NCBI RefSeq assembly: GCF_027886475.1 | Contig: NZ_CP115670.1 | Coordinates: 2,914,001-2,978,000 of the forward strand | Source: Corynebacterium sp. SCR221107 | Lineage (GTDB): Bacteria; Actinomycetota; Actinomycetes; Mycobacteriales; Mycobacteriaceae | DNA length: 64,000 nucleotides | Reading direction: 5' to 3' | Part shown: piece after piece, positions 28,296 to 37,032 of the stretch | How the letters are laid out: every line of letters begins with the position of its first letter | How positions within the stretch are numbered: position 1 is the stretch's first letter | The notes under the pieces: generated by a model | Databases searched by the model: none | Told to the model about the DNA's origin: nothing | The model's input: only the letters and a program-made list of their open reading frames with translations | Program-made: the position numbers and the translations under genes

Positions 28296-29225
28296 TTACT
28301 TGCCGCCACCGTTAATGGTGGCCTCCGTCAATGCGCCGGTTGCCACATCGTGGGACTGAAGGATCTCCTCGTAGGTACCGTCATCCATGAGCGACTGCAG
28401 GGACGCCTGGATCGCCTTTTGAAGTTCAGTGTCGCCCTTGCGGAACACATAACCCAGGGGCTGCATGGCCGCAGGCTCAGCGTTGGCCACCTTGAACTGG
28501 TTGCCGCCGCCGACGTTCTTTGCGTTGTACTGGGCAACCGGATCCTGGCTTACCACGCCCACCGCGCGGCCGTTTTGTACCTGGAGAAGTGCGTCATTAT
28601 CAGTCTGCAAGGCAAGGATGTCGATCGGGCTGTCTTTGCAGGTGGTGGAGTTGAGCTCCTTGAGGAACGTCTCCTGCGCCGAAGAGGTCAAGACACTGAC
28701 AGTCTTCCCGCACAGGTCCGGGAAGTCAGTGATGTTATTGGGATTATCCTTGGTGACCACGATCGACTGGCCGGCCGAAAAGTAATCCACGAAGTCGTAA
28801 TTAGCCTGACGCTCAGCATTGTCGGTCATGGCACCGACCACCGTGTCGAAACGCTTGGAGTCCAGAGATGGCAGAAGCGAATCGAAGGCGATGTTTTCCA
28901 TGGTGTAGCTCACGCCAAGTCGATCCACCACCGCCTGGAATAGGTCGGGATCGAGGCCGACGACGGTATTTCCATCCTCGGCAAGGTACTCGTAGGGCGG
29001 ATAGAAAGCTTCAGTTCCTACCTTGATGGTTCCGGAATCTTTAATCTCCTGAGGGAGCATGTCATGCAGTGCCGAATCGACTTCGACGGAAACGCTTGCC
29101 GCTGCAGCTGAGGTCTCAGTCGAGCTGGAGGAATCGGATGAACAGCTTACTAGGGAAAATGCGGCCGCAGATGTGGCAATGATCGAGCCAACAGCCTTGA
29201 AGAGTTTAGAAGCGGGCAACATCAT
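28296..29225 (-). CDS. Amino acid ABC substrate-binding lipoprotein
   Basis: A 309-aa family 3 solute-binding protein. The signal peptide ends in lipobox FSLVSC with Cys28, followed by a Ser/Thr linker. The mature domain begins IKDSGTIKVGTEAFYPPYEYL and continues with AFDSLLPSLDSKRFDTVVGAMTDN, typical of polar amino-acid binders. It is the first ABC gene after a hairpin, and a CAAAGGAGC ribosome site sits upstream. The ligand is not determined; the linked pathway suggests a basic or guanidino amino acid (inference). Confidence 0.9.
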   Translation of the reverse strand: MMLPASKLFKAVGSIIATSAAAFSLVSCSSDSSSSTETSAAAASVSVEVDSALHDMLPQEIKDSGTIKVGTEAFYPPYEYLAEDGNTVVGLDPDLFQAVVDRLGVSYTMENIAFDSLLPSLDSKRFDTVVGAMTDNAERQANYDFVDYFSAGQSIVVTKDNPNNITDFPDLCGKTVSVLTSSAQETFLKELNSTTCKDSPIDILALQTDNDALLQVQNGRAVGVVSQDPVAQYNAKNVGGGNQFKVANAEPAAMQPLGYVFRKGDTELQKAIQASLQSLMDDGTYEEILQSHDVATGALTEATINGGGK

Positions 29226-29258
29226 CGTGTGCTCCTTTGAGAGGGTCCGTGAAGGTTG

Positions 29259-29292
29259 TCTGGGGGTTATTGCTGATGCAACAACCCCCAGA
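29259..29292 (-). promoter_or_regulatory. Hairpin between aminotransferase and ABC genes
   Basis: A perfect 10-bp stem, TCTGGGGGTT / AACCCCCAGA, with a 14-base partly paired loop. It lacks a T run on the transcribed strand, so it is more likely an RNA-stabilising or attenuating hairpin than a full terminator. Confidence 0.55.
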
Positions 29293-29337
29293 ATATCTAT
29301 ACATCGACCGTTTTACAAGTGCGCAAACAATATTTAC

Positions 29338-30549
29338 TTACAGGCAATTTATTAATTGTTTCTCCACGACCTTGCCGAGGCGCCGAGCACCCTGGATCAA
29401 CCGCTTTTCCGGTACTTGAGAAAAGGCAAGGCGCAATTCATTGCGACCTTCCGAGCCTGCATAAAAGGCAGTGCCTGGAATAAACAGCACTCCATCATTA
29501 ATAGCCGACTGCAGCATGACCTCGGAGTCGCACCCTTCAGGCAAGGTCAACCAAGTAAAGAAACCACCTTCAGGGTGAATCCAGGACACTCCTTCGGGCA
29601 TAAAAGTGTCCAAGCCTTCAAATAGTGCCTCCATGCGCCTGCGATAATGCCCCACCGCCACCTCGAGATTCGACGCCCAGTCCGAATGCAAGAAATAAGA
29701 AGTGGCCAATACCTGGCTATACACAGACGGGCAGATAGCGGCGTTCTCAGCAGCCGCCTCCAGCAAGACCCGAAGCTCGACCGGAGCCGCCACCCATCCC
29801 AGCCGGAGACCAGGGGAGAATATCTTTGAAAGGGAACCGAGGTAAATGACGTTTTCTGGATCAATCTCCTTGAAGGATTCCGGCCTATGGTCGGTAAATG
29901 AAATAAGACCGTAAGGATTATCCTCGACGATCACTATTTCGGCCTCGCGACAAAGCTGTGCAATGACTCTTCTACGAGAATTCGACATGGTCACACCCGT
30001 AGGATTGGCAAAAGTTGGAATCAGATAGAGAAATTTCACAGCGTCGCCATTGCGGCGGCAGCGCTCGATCTCCTCCCGCAAGGCAACTGGGCAAATCCCC
30101 TGCTCATCGGATCGCAACTGAATGACCTTCGCCTCCATGCCTTGAAACGTATTGATGGCACCGGGGTAGGTGGGAGAGGTCGTAAGCACGACGTCGCCGG
30201 GATTAATAAAAAGCTTTGAGATAAGGTCGAGCCCCATTTGCGAACCACTGGTTACGAGGAATTCCTCCGAGCTTGCAGAAATCCCTTCGAGATTCATCAG
30301 CTCGATCATCTGCTCTATGAAAGGGTCATAACCTTTTGTTGCACCATATTGGAATGCAATTTTCCCCTTTTCAAGGACGGATTCTTGGGCACGTGTGGCA
30401 AGCTCCTCAAGCGGCAGGAATCCAAGATCTGGGTTTCCCCCAGCCAGTGAAATGCAATCCTCGCCCAGCTCTAGATTGAACACCGCACGGATGGGCGAGG
30501 GCTTATAGAAATGAGAACGCCTAGCTAGGCGCGTGGAGAACGTGCTCAT
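29338..30549 (-). CDS. PLP-dependent class I aminotransferase, LysN/AruH-like
   Basis: A 403-aa fold-type I aminotransferase. The PLP lysine is Lys242 in YLGSLSKIFSPGLRLGW. The Asp/Tyr pocket is VEDNPYGL (residues 208-215), and ANPTGVTMS holds the conserved Asn. The closest families are 2-aminoadipate aminotransferase and arginine-type aminotransferases. It heads the operon that continues into the ABC importer and 2-hydroxyacid dehydrogenase, so it likely deaminates the imported amino acid to its 2-oxo acid. It is divergent-side neighbour of an XRE-cupin regulator. Confidence 0.85.
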   Translation of the reverse strand: MSTFSTRLARRSHFYKPSPIRAVFNLELGEDCISLAGGNPDLGFLPLEELATRAQESVLEKGKIAFQYGATKGYDPFIEQMIELMNLEGISASSEEFLVTSGSQMGLDLISKLFINPGDVVLTTSPTYPGAINTFQGMEAKVIQLRSDEQGICPVALREEIERCRRNGDAVKFLYLIPTFANPTGVTMSNSRRRVIAQLCREAEIVIVEDNPYGLISFTDHRPESFKEIDPENVIYLGSLSKIFSPGLRLGWVAAPVELRVLLEAAAENAAICPSVYSQVLATSYFLHSDWASNLEVAVGHYRRRMEALFEGLDTFMPEGVSWIHPEGGFFTWLTLPEGCDSEVMLQSAINDGVLFIPGTAFYAGSEGRNELRLAFSQVPEKRLIQGARRLGKVVEKQLINCL

Positions 30550-30623
30550 CAGACTCCTTTAACTGTCATTAGTTAGATACTCTTTCGCACGCTCACCCCC
30601 TTACGTAGGGGACAACTAGTGCG

Positions 30624-31217
30624 TCAGAAACCTGAATTCCACGGGGCGGGAATGAGCGTCCACATGATCCGCGTCTCCACCGAGGGATCAGCAGATCGCC
30701 ACGTGTGCGGCTCCCTACCACTGAAGGTCAAGGTATCGCCCGCCTTCAATGACCAGTGGTTTCCATTGAGATTGAAATCCACCTCACCACTTAGCACGGT
30801 CAAGACATCTACTTCGCAGTTGATGGTGTACAGCTCATCGCCACCCGAACCCGTTTCACCCTGGTCAACCACGGTAAGCACGATCTGACAGCGACGCTCC
30901 GAGCGTGGGCTCAACAAGTACTCAGTGACATGCTCGCCACCAAGGTTAATGCGTGGCGCGCGCTCCAATGAGGTCAAGTGAGAGTCCGGCTCATGAAACA
31001 AATCCCCTACGGAGATATGCAGAACGTCGCAAATCTGGACCAAGGTACTCACACTGGGCGAGGTTTGGTCACGCTCAACACGAGAGATAAAACCCTTGCT
31101 CAACCCCGTGACCTGCGAAAGCTGGTCAATGGTCATTTGCCTCGCTTGCCTAGTTGCGCGAATGCGGGAACCGATTGCACGTCGATCCGGACGAGGCTCG
31201 ATTGGTGTGGGTCGCAA
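30624..31217 (-). CDS. XRE-cupin transcriptional regulator
   Basis: A 197-aa regulator with an N-terminal Cro/C1 helix-turn-helix (about residues 15-72, QLSQVTGLSKGFISRVERD) and a C-terminal cupin (about 115-190, WSLKAGDTLTFSGREPHTW). PuuR and relatives with this layout control polyamine, arginine or related nitrogen catabolism. It is divergent from the guanidino-enzyme gene across 136 bp and lies upstream of the aminotransferase/ABC operon on the same strand. It probably controls both. Confidence 0.87.
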   Translation of the reverse strand: MRPTPIEPRPDRRAIGSRIRATRQARQMTIDQLSQVTGLSKGFISRVERDQTSPSVSTLVQICDVLHISVGDLFHEPDSHLTSLERAPRINLGGEHVTEYLLSPRSERRCQIVLTVVDQGETGSGGDELYTINCEVDVLTVLSGEVDFNLNGNHWSLKAGDTLTFSGREPHTWRSADPSVETRIMWTLIPAPWNSGF

Positions 31218-31353
31218 GATTTACCTCCAACTAAGAACAGATGGTTGATTTCAATTTACCTTGCCAAGTCTTGAGGTAGTTACTATATTTACCAGCAGGC
31301 ATCATTGATTGCCTATTCCACAACCTATCAAATTATTGAATAGAGGGTAAGAA

Positions 31354-32367
31354 ATGGGACACGAAGACCCAACCGTACGCATGCCGGATGCAAAGTTTCA
31401 CCACATCTTGGGCCCTGAACCAGCGCCTGCATTTCTCGAGGAGTCGGAATTGCAGTCCGTGTGGGGTGCCAAGTGGGGTGCTGCCGACGAGTTCAGCCGC
31501 CTGCGTACCGTCATGGTTCGCCGCCCGAGCAAGGGGTTGGAGGAGGTTGCCCAGCTGGGCGAGTCGGCCTATCGCCCGGACCTAAATTGCTACCTCGACC
31601 CGAATCACCACTGGTACTGGGGCGGCCACGAGCTTCCCGACCTCGAACTCCTGCACAGCCAGTGGGACAACTTCATCGCTGCAATGAAAAGAGAAGGTGT
31701 CGAGGTCGTCGAGGTCCCCGAGGCCGAGGCTCGTTTCACCAAGTCAGTATTTACCCGTGATCCGCTGTTCACCATCCCGGGTGGTGCCATCATCGGCCGC
31801 ATGGCCGCCCGCATGCGTCGCGGCGAAGAACAAGCAATCACACAAACCGTTGCCGCGCAAGGCCTGCCGATCCTCGGCACCATTACCGGCACCGGTCTCG
31901 CCGAAGGCGGCTCCTTTGCCAAGGTTCGTCGCGACCTCGCCTTCTTCGGCACTTCGGTACGCTGCAATGCTGAAGGATACCGTCAGCTGGCGAACATCCT
32001 TGAGGAACAGGGCATTCGCTTGGAGCGCGTCTCCATGCCGGGCTACCAGATACATATCGATCTTTGCTTGGCCATGCTCGACGATGACCTAGCTCTCGTA
32101 AACTCGAGGATCGCTCCGTATGACTTCCTTAACCGCTTGTCGGAGTTGGGGATCGAAACGGTGGAAGTTGAACCCGATGAAGACTGGGCTTGCAACCTGC
32201 TCTCCCTCGATCGTCGAAAAATCTTCTTCCCGGCACACCTGGTGAAGACCGCCGAGAAGCTGAACTCGAAGTACAACGTGGACATCATTCCGATCGAGTA
32301 CCGCGAGATGAACAAAAACGGTGGCGGCCTGCACTGCTCCACGATGGAGCTTCGGCGCGACTGGTAA
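31354..32367 (+). CDS. Guanidino-group modifying enzyme (deiminase/amidinotransferase fold)
   Basis: A 337-aa member of the pentein superfamily. The catalytic set is visible: Asp136 in FTRDP, Glu184 in AEGG, His234 in YQIHIDL and the nucleophilic Cys328 in GGGLHCST. Such enzymes either hydrolyse a guanidino group to a ureido group plus ammonia (deiminases, dimethylargininase) or transfer the amidino group (glycine amidinotransferase). GAGGGTAAG precedes the ATG. A ThDP enzyme follows 54 bases later and an M20 carbamoylase-like gene next. That order suits a deiminase producing an N-carbamoyl (ureido) compound for the M20 enzyme. The substrate is inferred. Confidence 0.8.
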   Translation: MGHEDPTVRMPDAKFHHILGPEPAPAFLEESELQSVWGAKWGAADEFSRLRTVMVRRPSKGLEEVAQLGESAYRPDLNCYLDPNHHWYWGGHELPDLELLHSQWDNFIAAMKREGVEVVEVPEAEARFTKSVFTRDPLFTIPGGAIIGRMAARMRRGEEQAITQTVAAQGLPILGTITGTGLAEGGSFAKVRRDLAFFGTSVRCNAEGYRQLANILEEQGIRLERVSMPGYQIHIDLCLAMLDDDLALVNSRIAPYDFLNRLSELGIETVEVEPDEDWACNLLSLDRRKIFFPAHLVKTAEKLNSKYNVDIIPIEYREMNKNGGGLHCSTMELRRDW

Positions 32368-32421
32368 AAAGCAAAGTCCATCCCGTTAGGCCAACTACTC
32401 TTCACTTTCGAAAGGCAACCT

Positions 32422-34104
32422 ATGTCCGCTAAGGCAACTTCTTATACCGGTGGCGACCTAGTCATTGATACGCTTGTGGCGTTGGGAGCCACCCACGTAG
32501 TTGGTCTGCCGGGCCAACACGCCCTACCTATTTTCAACGCCTTAAAGGACTCGGGACTGCAGTACTACGGTGCCCGGGTAGAAAACAACGCGGGGTTTAT
32601 CGCTGACGGTGCTGCTCGGGCTACCGGAGCACCCATACCTCTCTTACTCTCTGCAGGTCCCGGCGCGTTGACCGTCCTGCCAGCCTTGCAAGAAGCTTTG
32701 ACAGCTTCTTCCCCTGTCATCGTCATCGCCGCACAGATTCCGCGGGCTGGATTAGGCTCCCATAGGCGTGGATTTTTGCACGAGCTCGATGACCAAGAAG
32801 GGCACTTTCGAAATGTTTGCAAGAAGACCTGGAGCATTCGCAGTGTAGAGCAGATTGTGCCAATCCTCACTCAGGCGTGGAATCTTTCAGCGGCAGCCCC
32901 CTATGGTCCGGTCTTTGTCGAGATCCCCTACGATGTCCAAATTCAGAAGCTTTCCTCCGCTGCTTCATTTCCATCAGCACTTTCCCTTAAGGAACTTGGC
33001 TCGTCACCAAAGCAGCTTGCTGCCCCAGCATTCCTCCAAGCGGCCATCGACGTCCTCAACAATTCGAAAAACCCGCGCATTTATGCAGGTGGCGGAGTAG
33101 TTCGTTCCGAGGCATCAAAGGAGCTTCAAGCAGTTGCAGAACGCATCGGGGCGCCCGTTGTGACTACTTTCGCAGGCCGCGAAGCACTGCCTTGGAATCA
33201 TCCATTGTCAGCACAGGGATGGATCGAAGATATCGCGACCACCGAATTCCTTGAGGAAGCGGACGCACTTCTCGTTATCGGTACCGGATTGGGCGAGCTG
33301 ACAACTAACTACTTCACCTTGCGTCCGCGGGGAACAATCATCCACATCGACGCCGATGAACGCGTCTTAGGTGCTCATTTTCCGAGCATTGGCCTGTGCG
33401 GTGACGCTCGGATGATTCTCCAACAATTACTTCCTCAACTAGAACAGAAACACACGTGCGCCCGTGACGATATTCAGGAACTTCTGAACACGGTAACGAA
33501 CCGACTCGACGCCCAAGACCTCGGGATGGAACGCACGCTGCTTTCTAGCATGAGAGCCTCAGTTCCTGCCTCGGTCGGTACCTACTGGGACATGACAATT
33601 CTCGCCTATTGGGCATGGTCGGCCTGGGACGCCCAGGGTGGACAATTCGAGAATGCGCAGTGTGGAGGCTTGGGTTTTGGACTTCCCGCTGCCATTGGGG
33701 CAAGCTTCTCCGGACAGGACGCGGACAACCCTCATGGCCTAAAGGCGGTTGCCGTATCCGGTGATGGTGGTGGACTATATTCCATTGCCGATCTTGCGTC
33801 ACTTGCGGAGTCAGGGTTAGACGTGACGTGGATTGTTATCGATGATGGTGGCTACGGTGTGCTTCGAGGTTATATGGATGGTGCATTTGGCCAACACATG
33901 GGAACAGACCTCCAGGTACCTGATTACGTCGGCATTGCCCAAGCTATGGGGATCCCTGCGCAAAGAGTTCGCGGCGAGGAGACCGAGAAAGTCAGCTCCG
34001 TGATCGCAGAGGCTATCAAACAAGCAGGTCCTCGGGTCATCGTGATTGAGGCACATCCTGAGCTTTTTGCCGCAACACACCTTGATCGGGTTCCTCTGTA
34101 CTGA
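32422..34104 (+). CDS. Thiamine diphosphate-dependent decarboxylase-like enzyme
   Basis: A 560-aa ThDP enzyme of the acetolactate synthase/2-oxo acid decarboxylase family. The catalytic Glu lies in ARVENNAGFIADGAARATG; the C-terminal cofactor motif is SGDGGGLYSIADLASLAESG ending in VIDDGGYGVLRG. The usual Asn-Asn of this motif is Asp-Asp here. Its length matches AruI, the 2-ketoarginine decarboxylase of Pseudomonas aeruginosa, and it lies by a guanidino enzyme and near an aminotransferase, so decarboxylation of 2-ketoarginine is a good hypothesis. Other 2-oxo acids are possible. It is downstream of the guanidino-enzyme gene in the same operon. Confidence 0.83.
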   Translation: MSAKATSYTGGDLVIDTLVALGATHVVGLPGQHALPIFNALKDSGLQYYGARVENNAGFIADGAARATGAPIPLLLSAGPGALTVLPALQEALTASSPVIVIAAQIPRAGLGSHRRGFLHELDDQEGHFRNVCKKTWSIRSVEQIVPILTQAWNLSAAAPYGPVFVEIPYDVQIQKLSSAASFPSALSLKELGSSPKQLAAPAFLQAAIDVLNNSKNPRIYAGGGVVRSEASKELQAVAERIGAPVVTTFAGREALPWNHPLSAQGWIEDIATTEFLEEADALLVIGTGLGELTTNYFTLRPRGTIIHIDADERVLGAHFPSIGLCGDARMILQQLLPQLEQKHTCARDDIQELLNTVTNRLDAQDLGMERTLLSSMRASVPASVGTYWDMTILAYWAWSAWDAQGGQFENAQCGGLGFGLPAAIGASFSGQDADNPHGLKAVAVSGDGGGLYSIADLASLAESGLDVTWIVIDDGGYGVLRGYMDGAFGQHMGTDLQVPDYVGIAQAMGIPAQRVRGEETEKVSSVIAEAIKQAGPRVIVIEAHPELFAATHLDRVPLY

Positions 34105-34247
34105 TGGAACCAATGTTTCACCGGATGGTTTTTGAAAAACGGCAAGCGTGTGATCGGTTCATTCTGCCCTAGGTTGGCGCAGAAGCAGTCCATACATCCA
34201 ATTCAAGGTTCACGGGAACGCACCTTTTTAGGACGAAAGAAGCAATC

Positions 34248-35492
34248 ATGACTTATCCGACTTCGGATCAGCAATTCCTTTCTGATTTTCAAACTATGTC
34301 TTCTCACGGCGCGACCGCTGGTGGTGGTGTCGAACGTCAGGCAGCCAGTGCCGGCGACATTGACAATCGTGCGTGGTTTAGCACGGTGTTGCAATCAATG
34401 GGCGCCCGCGTCATTTACGACGAAATCGGTACCCAATATGGTCTTTTCGAGTTCATCGAGGATGCACCGTTTGTCGGGCTAGGATCTCATCTTGATTCTC
34501 AACCGCTGGCGGGACGTTACGATGGTGCCTACGGCGTACTCGCAGCAGCCCACGCAGCCGCCAGAATAAAATGCAACATCGAAGCAGGCCTTATCAAGCC
34601 TAGGTTTAATCTAGCGGTCATCAATTGGTTCAATGAGGAAGGATCTCGCTTTGTCCCTTCCATGATGGGTTCCGGCGTATTTACTGGAGTGTTGTCTTTA
34701 GATGAGGCGCTTCGTTCTCACGACCTCGAGGGAGTTTCGGTAGATAAAGCGCTTGCAGCGGCAGGATGGGGTCCCATTGAGAAGCAACCTCAAGTCGTTT
34801 CGTATGCGGAAATCCACGTGGAGCAGGGTAAAGAACTTGAGATAGCCGGAAACACCATTGGCTTGGTCACTGCAACATGGGGTGCAAAGAAGTTCGAGGC
34901 TATTGTCCACGGAGAACAAGGACACACCGGATCCACGCTCATGGCGGATCGCCATGATGCTCTGTTCAGTGCCGCTGTCATCATCGCGGAGGTACAACGG
35001 CTCACCAAGGAGTTCGAGGTGGGCAAGCTTCAAGCGTCCGTTTCCCAATTGACCCTGTTGCCCAATTCGCCAGTAACTATTGCTAGGGAAGTCCGGTTCA
35101 ACATTGACTTACGCTCCCCCGACAGCGATATTCTCGCTAAGGCTCAAGCACGCTTAGATGAGATTATCCACGCTGCGGAGGAAGAGTCTCGAACCACCGT
35201 CGAACTGGTTACTACCCACGAGTGGGATCTCAATCCATACCCCTTAGACGGTGTAGAACTTGCCCGTTCTGTCGTCACTGATCTTGGCTACCCCTTTCAA
35301 GAAATCTTGACTGTCGCTGGTCACGACTCCACAAATATGAAGGAGCATGTCCCAACCGTCATGCTGTTTATCCCCAGCGTCGACGGCATCTCCCATAACG
35401 AGGCCGAATTTACGAAGGACGAGGATTGCCTCGCCGGTGTTGATGTTCTTACCCAGGTCGGTGCACGCCTGGTAGAAGGCGCCCTCGCCTGA
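34248..35492 (+). CDS. M20 carbamoylase-type Zn hydrolase (copy 1)
   Basis: A 414-aa metallohydrolase of the hydantoinase/carbamoylase branch of family M20, which also contains beta-ureidopropionase, allantoate amidohydrolase and N-carbamoyl amino acid amidohydrolase. Metal ligands are in GLGSHLDSQPLAGRYDGAYG, NWFNEEGSRF and YAEIHVEQG. The dimer/catalytic His follows in TVAGHDSTNM, and the last His in DGISHNEAEF. AAAGAAG precedes the ATG. It could cleave the ureido product of the upstream pentein enzyme to an amine, CO2 and ammonia. A paralogue lies convergent at 35761-36999. Confidence 0.87.
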   Translation: MTYPTSDQQFLSDFQTMSSHGATAGGGVERQAASAGDIDNRAWFSTVLQSMGARVIYDEIGTQYGLFEFIEDAPFVGLGSHLDSQPLAGRYDGAYGVLAAAHAAARIKCNIEAGLIKPRFNLAVINWFNEEGSRFVPSMMGSGVFTGVLSLDEALRSHDLEGVSVDKALAAAGWGPIEKQPQVVSYAEIHVEQGKELEIAGNTIGLVTATWGAKKFEAIVHGEQGHTGSTLMADRHDALFSAAVIIAEVQRLTKEFEVGKLQASVSQLTLLPNSPVTIAREVRFNIDLRSPDSDILAKAQARLDEIIHAAEEESRTTVELVTTHEWDLNPYPLDGVELARSVVTDLGYPFQEILTVAGHDSTNMKEHVPTVMLFIPSVDGISHNEAEFTKDEDCLAGVDVLTQVGARLVEGALA

Positions 35493-35704
35493 GTATCCCT
35501 GCGGAGATTTTGGCGAAGGGAAAGCTCGTGTCCAAGCTGTAGGCATAAGCTTGCCATTGTGCCTCACTGAAGGGAGGAGCCTCCTTTGCGCTTAGTGCCT
35601 TCGCTGGGCGTTGTCATGCACAAGTAGGGAAACCAAAAGGAGACGAAGGGGCTGCGGTGCTATCGAGTGCAACTCACTTTTATTAGCTCACAACCTACGA
35701 ATAC

Positions 35705-35740
35705 GGGGCGCCATGAGGAATATCCATCTGATGGCGCCCC
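35705..35740. terminator. Bidirectional terminator between M20 paralogues
   Basis: A 10-bp stem, GGGGCGCCAT / ATGGCGCCCC, with a 16-base loop, lies between the two convergent M20 genes. Confidence 0.75.
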
Positions 35741-35760
35741 GATCAATCTTAAGCTCGGCC

Positions 35761-36999
35761 CTATATTCCCCCCTCCACCATCTTCTCCGCCACCTTTGCC
35801 AGAACGTGCACGCCCGCAACGCAGTCCTGCGCGTTGGTGTACTCGGCTTCGTTGTGGGAGATGCCATCGACGCTGGGGATAAACAGCATGACGGTGGGTA
35901 CCTCGTCTTTGAGGTTGGTGGAATCGTGCCCGGCCACCGTGAGGATCTCCTGGTAGGGGTAGCCCAGCGCCTCGACGACCGTACGGGCGAGTTCGACGCC
36001 CGGGCTGGGGTAGGGGTTCAGTTCCCAGGAGTGCGTTAGATGCAGGTCAACGGATGTGTCTGAGGTCTTGGCGGCGTCGGCAAGCAAGGCCTCGAGCTTG
36101 CGGTGCGCGGCGTCGAGGACGGCGCTGTCGGGGGAGCGTAGGTCGATGTTGAAGCTCACCTCGCGGGCGATGGTGACGGGGGAGTTTGGTTCGATGAGCA
36201 TCTTCGATACCGAGGATTGCAGGTGGCCTTCCGGGAATTCATCGGCGAGAAAACGCACGCCCGTAACGATGAGCGAGGCCCCGAAGAGGGCATCCTTGCG
36301 GTCGGCCATCATGGTGGAGCCGGTGTGGCCTTGTTCGCCGCGCACGGTCACTTCGAACTTGCGCGCACCCCAGGTGGCGGTGACAAGCCCGATGGTATTA
36401 CCCGCCTTTTCCAGCAGTTTCCCCTGTTCCACATGGATTTCGGCATAGGCGGCGATAGGCGGCAGGGCCACGACAGGTTGCCAGTTGGCCGCGGTGATGG
36501 CGCTGGCAACGCTGGTGCCGGCCACATCCGTTGCGCCCATCGCTTCCGCGAGCGTGAGCTTGCCGACGTACACCGCACTGCCCATCATCGAAGGCTCAAA
36601 ACGCGAGCCCTCCTCATTAAACCAATTGACCACAATGAGATTGCGTTTCGGCACCACCGAGCCCTCTTCAACGGCCCGCTTCACGCGCGCGGCGGCATGC
36701 GCGCCCGCGAGCACCCCGTAGGCGCCGTCGAAGCGCCCGCCCAGCGGTTGGGAATCCAGGTGCGAACCCACCGCGCAATAGGGCGCGCCCTCAACGAAGG
36801 TGAACAGGCCAAACTGGTTGCCGATCTCATCGAAGTAAACCTCGGCGCCCATCTCCTCCAGGACACCGGTCAGCCACGCCCTGGCCTTGCGGTCCCCGTG
36901 GCTGGCCGCCTGACGCTCAACGCCGCCGCCTGCGGTGGCCCCGCGCGCCGACATGGCCTCGAAGTCCGCTAGAAACTGCTGGTCACTGGTATCTCTCAT
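35761..36999 (-). CDS. M20 carbamoylase-type Zn hydrolase (copy 2)
   Basis: A 412-aa paralogue of the gene at 34248. It has the same opening (SDQQFLADFEAMSARGATAGG) and the same metal-ligand blocks (AVGSHLDSQPLGGRFDGAYG, NWFNEEGSRF, YAEIHVEQG, VAGHDSTN, DGISHNEAEY). ATG 36999 follows AGAAGGAAAG; an earlier in-frame Met lacks a ribosome site. Its codons are more GC-rich than copy 1, so the two probably entered by different routes. It is downstream of an amidohydrolase gene with a 33-base gap, suggesting the pair processes one amide or ureido compound. Confidence 0.87.
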   Translation of the reverse strand: MRDTSDQQFLADFEAMSARGATAGGGVERQAASHGDRKARAWLTGVLEEMGAEVYFDEIGNQFGLFTFVEGAPYCAVGSHLDSQPLGGRFDGAYGVLAGAHAAARVKRAVEEGSVVPKRNLIVVNWFNEEGSRFEPSMMGSAVYVGKLTLAEAMGATDVAGTSVASAITAANWQPVVALPPIAAYAEIHVEQGKLLEKAGNTIGLVTATWGARKFEVTVRGEQGHTGSTMMADRKDALFGASLIVTGVRFLADEFPEGHLQSSVSKMLIEPNSPVTIAREVSFNIDLRSPDSAVLDAAHRKLEALLADAAKTSDTSVDLHLTHSWELNPYPSPGVELARTVVEALGYPYQEILTVAGHDSTNLKDEVPTVMLFIPSVDGISHNEAEYTNAQDCVAGVHVLAKVAEKMVEGGI

Positions 37000-37032
37000 C
37001 GTCTTTCCTTCTAGTGCTGTGCGCATCCGATA

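Noticed and set aside
31218..31353. Operator for the XRE-cupin regulator
   Set aside because: The divergent region must contain promoters, but no dyad stood out clearly enough to name.
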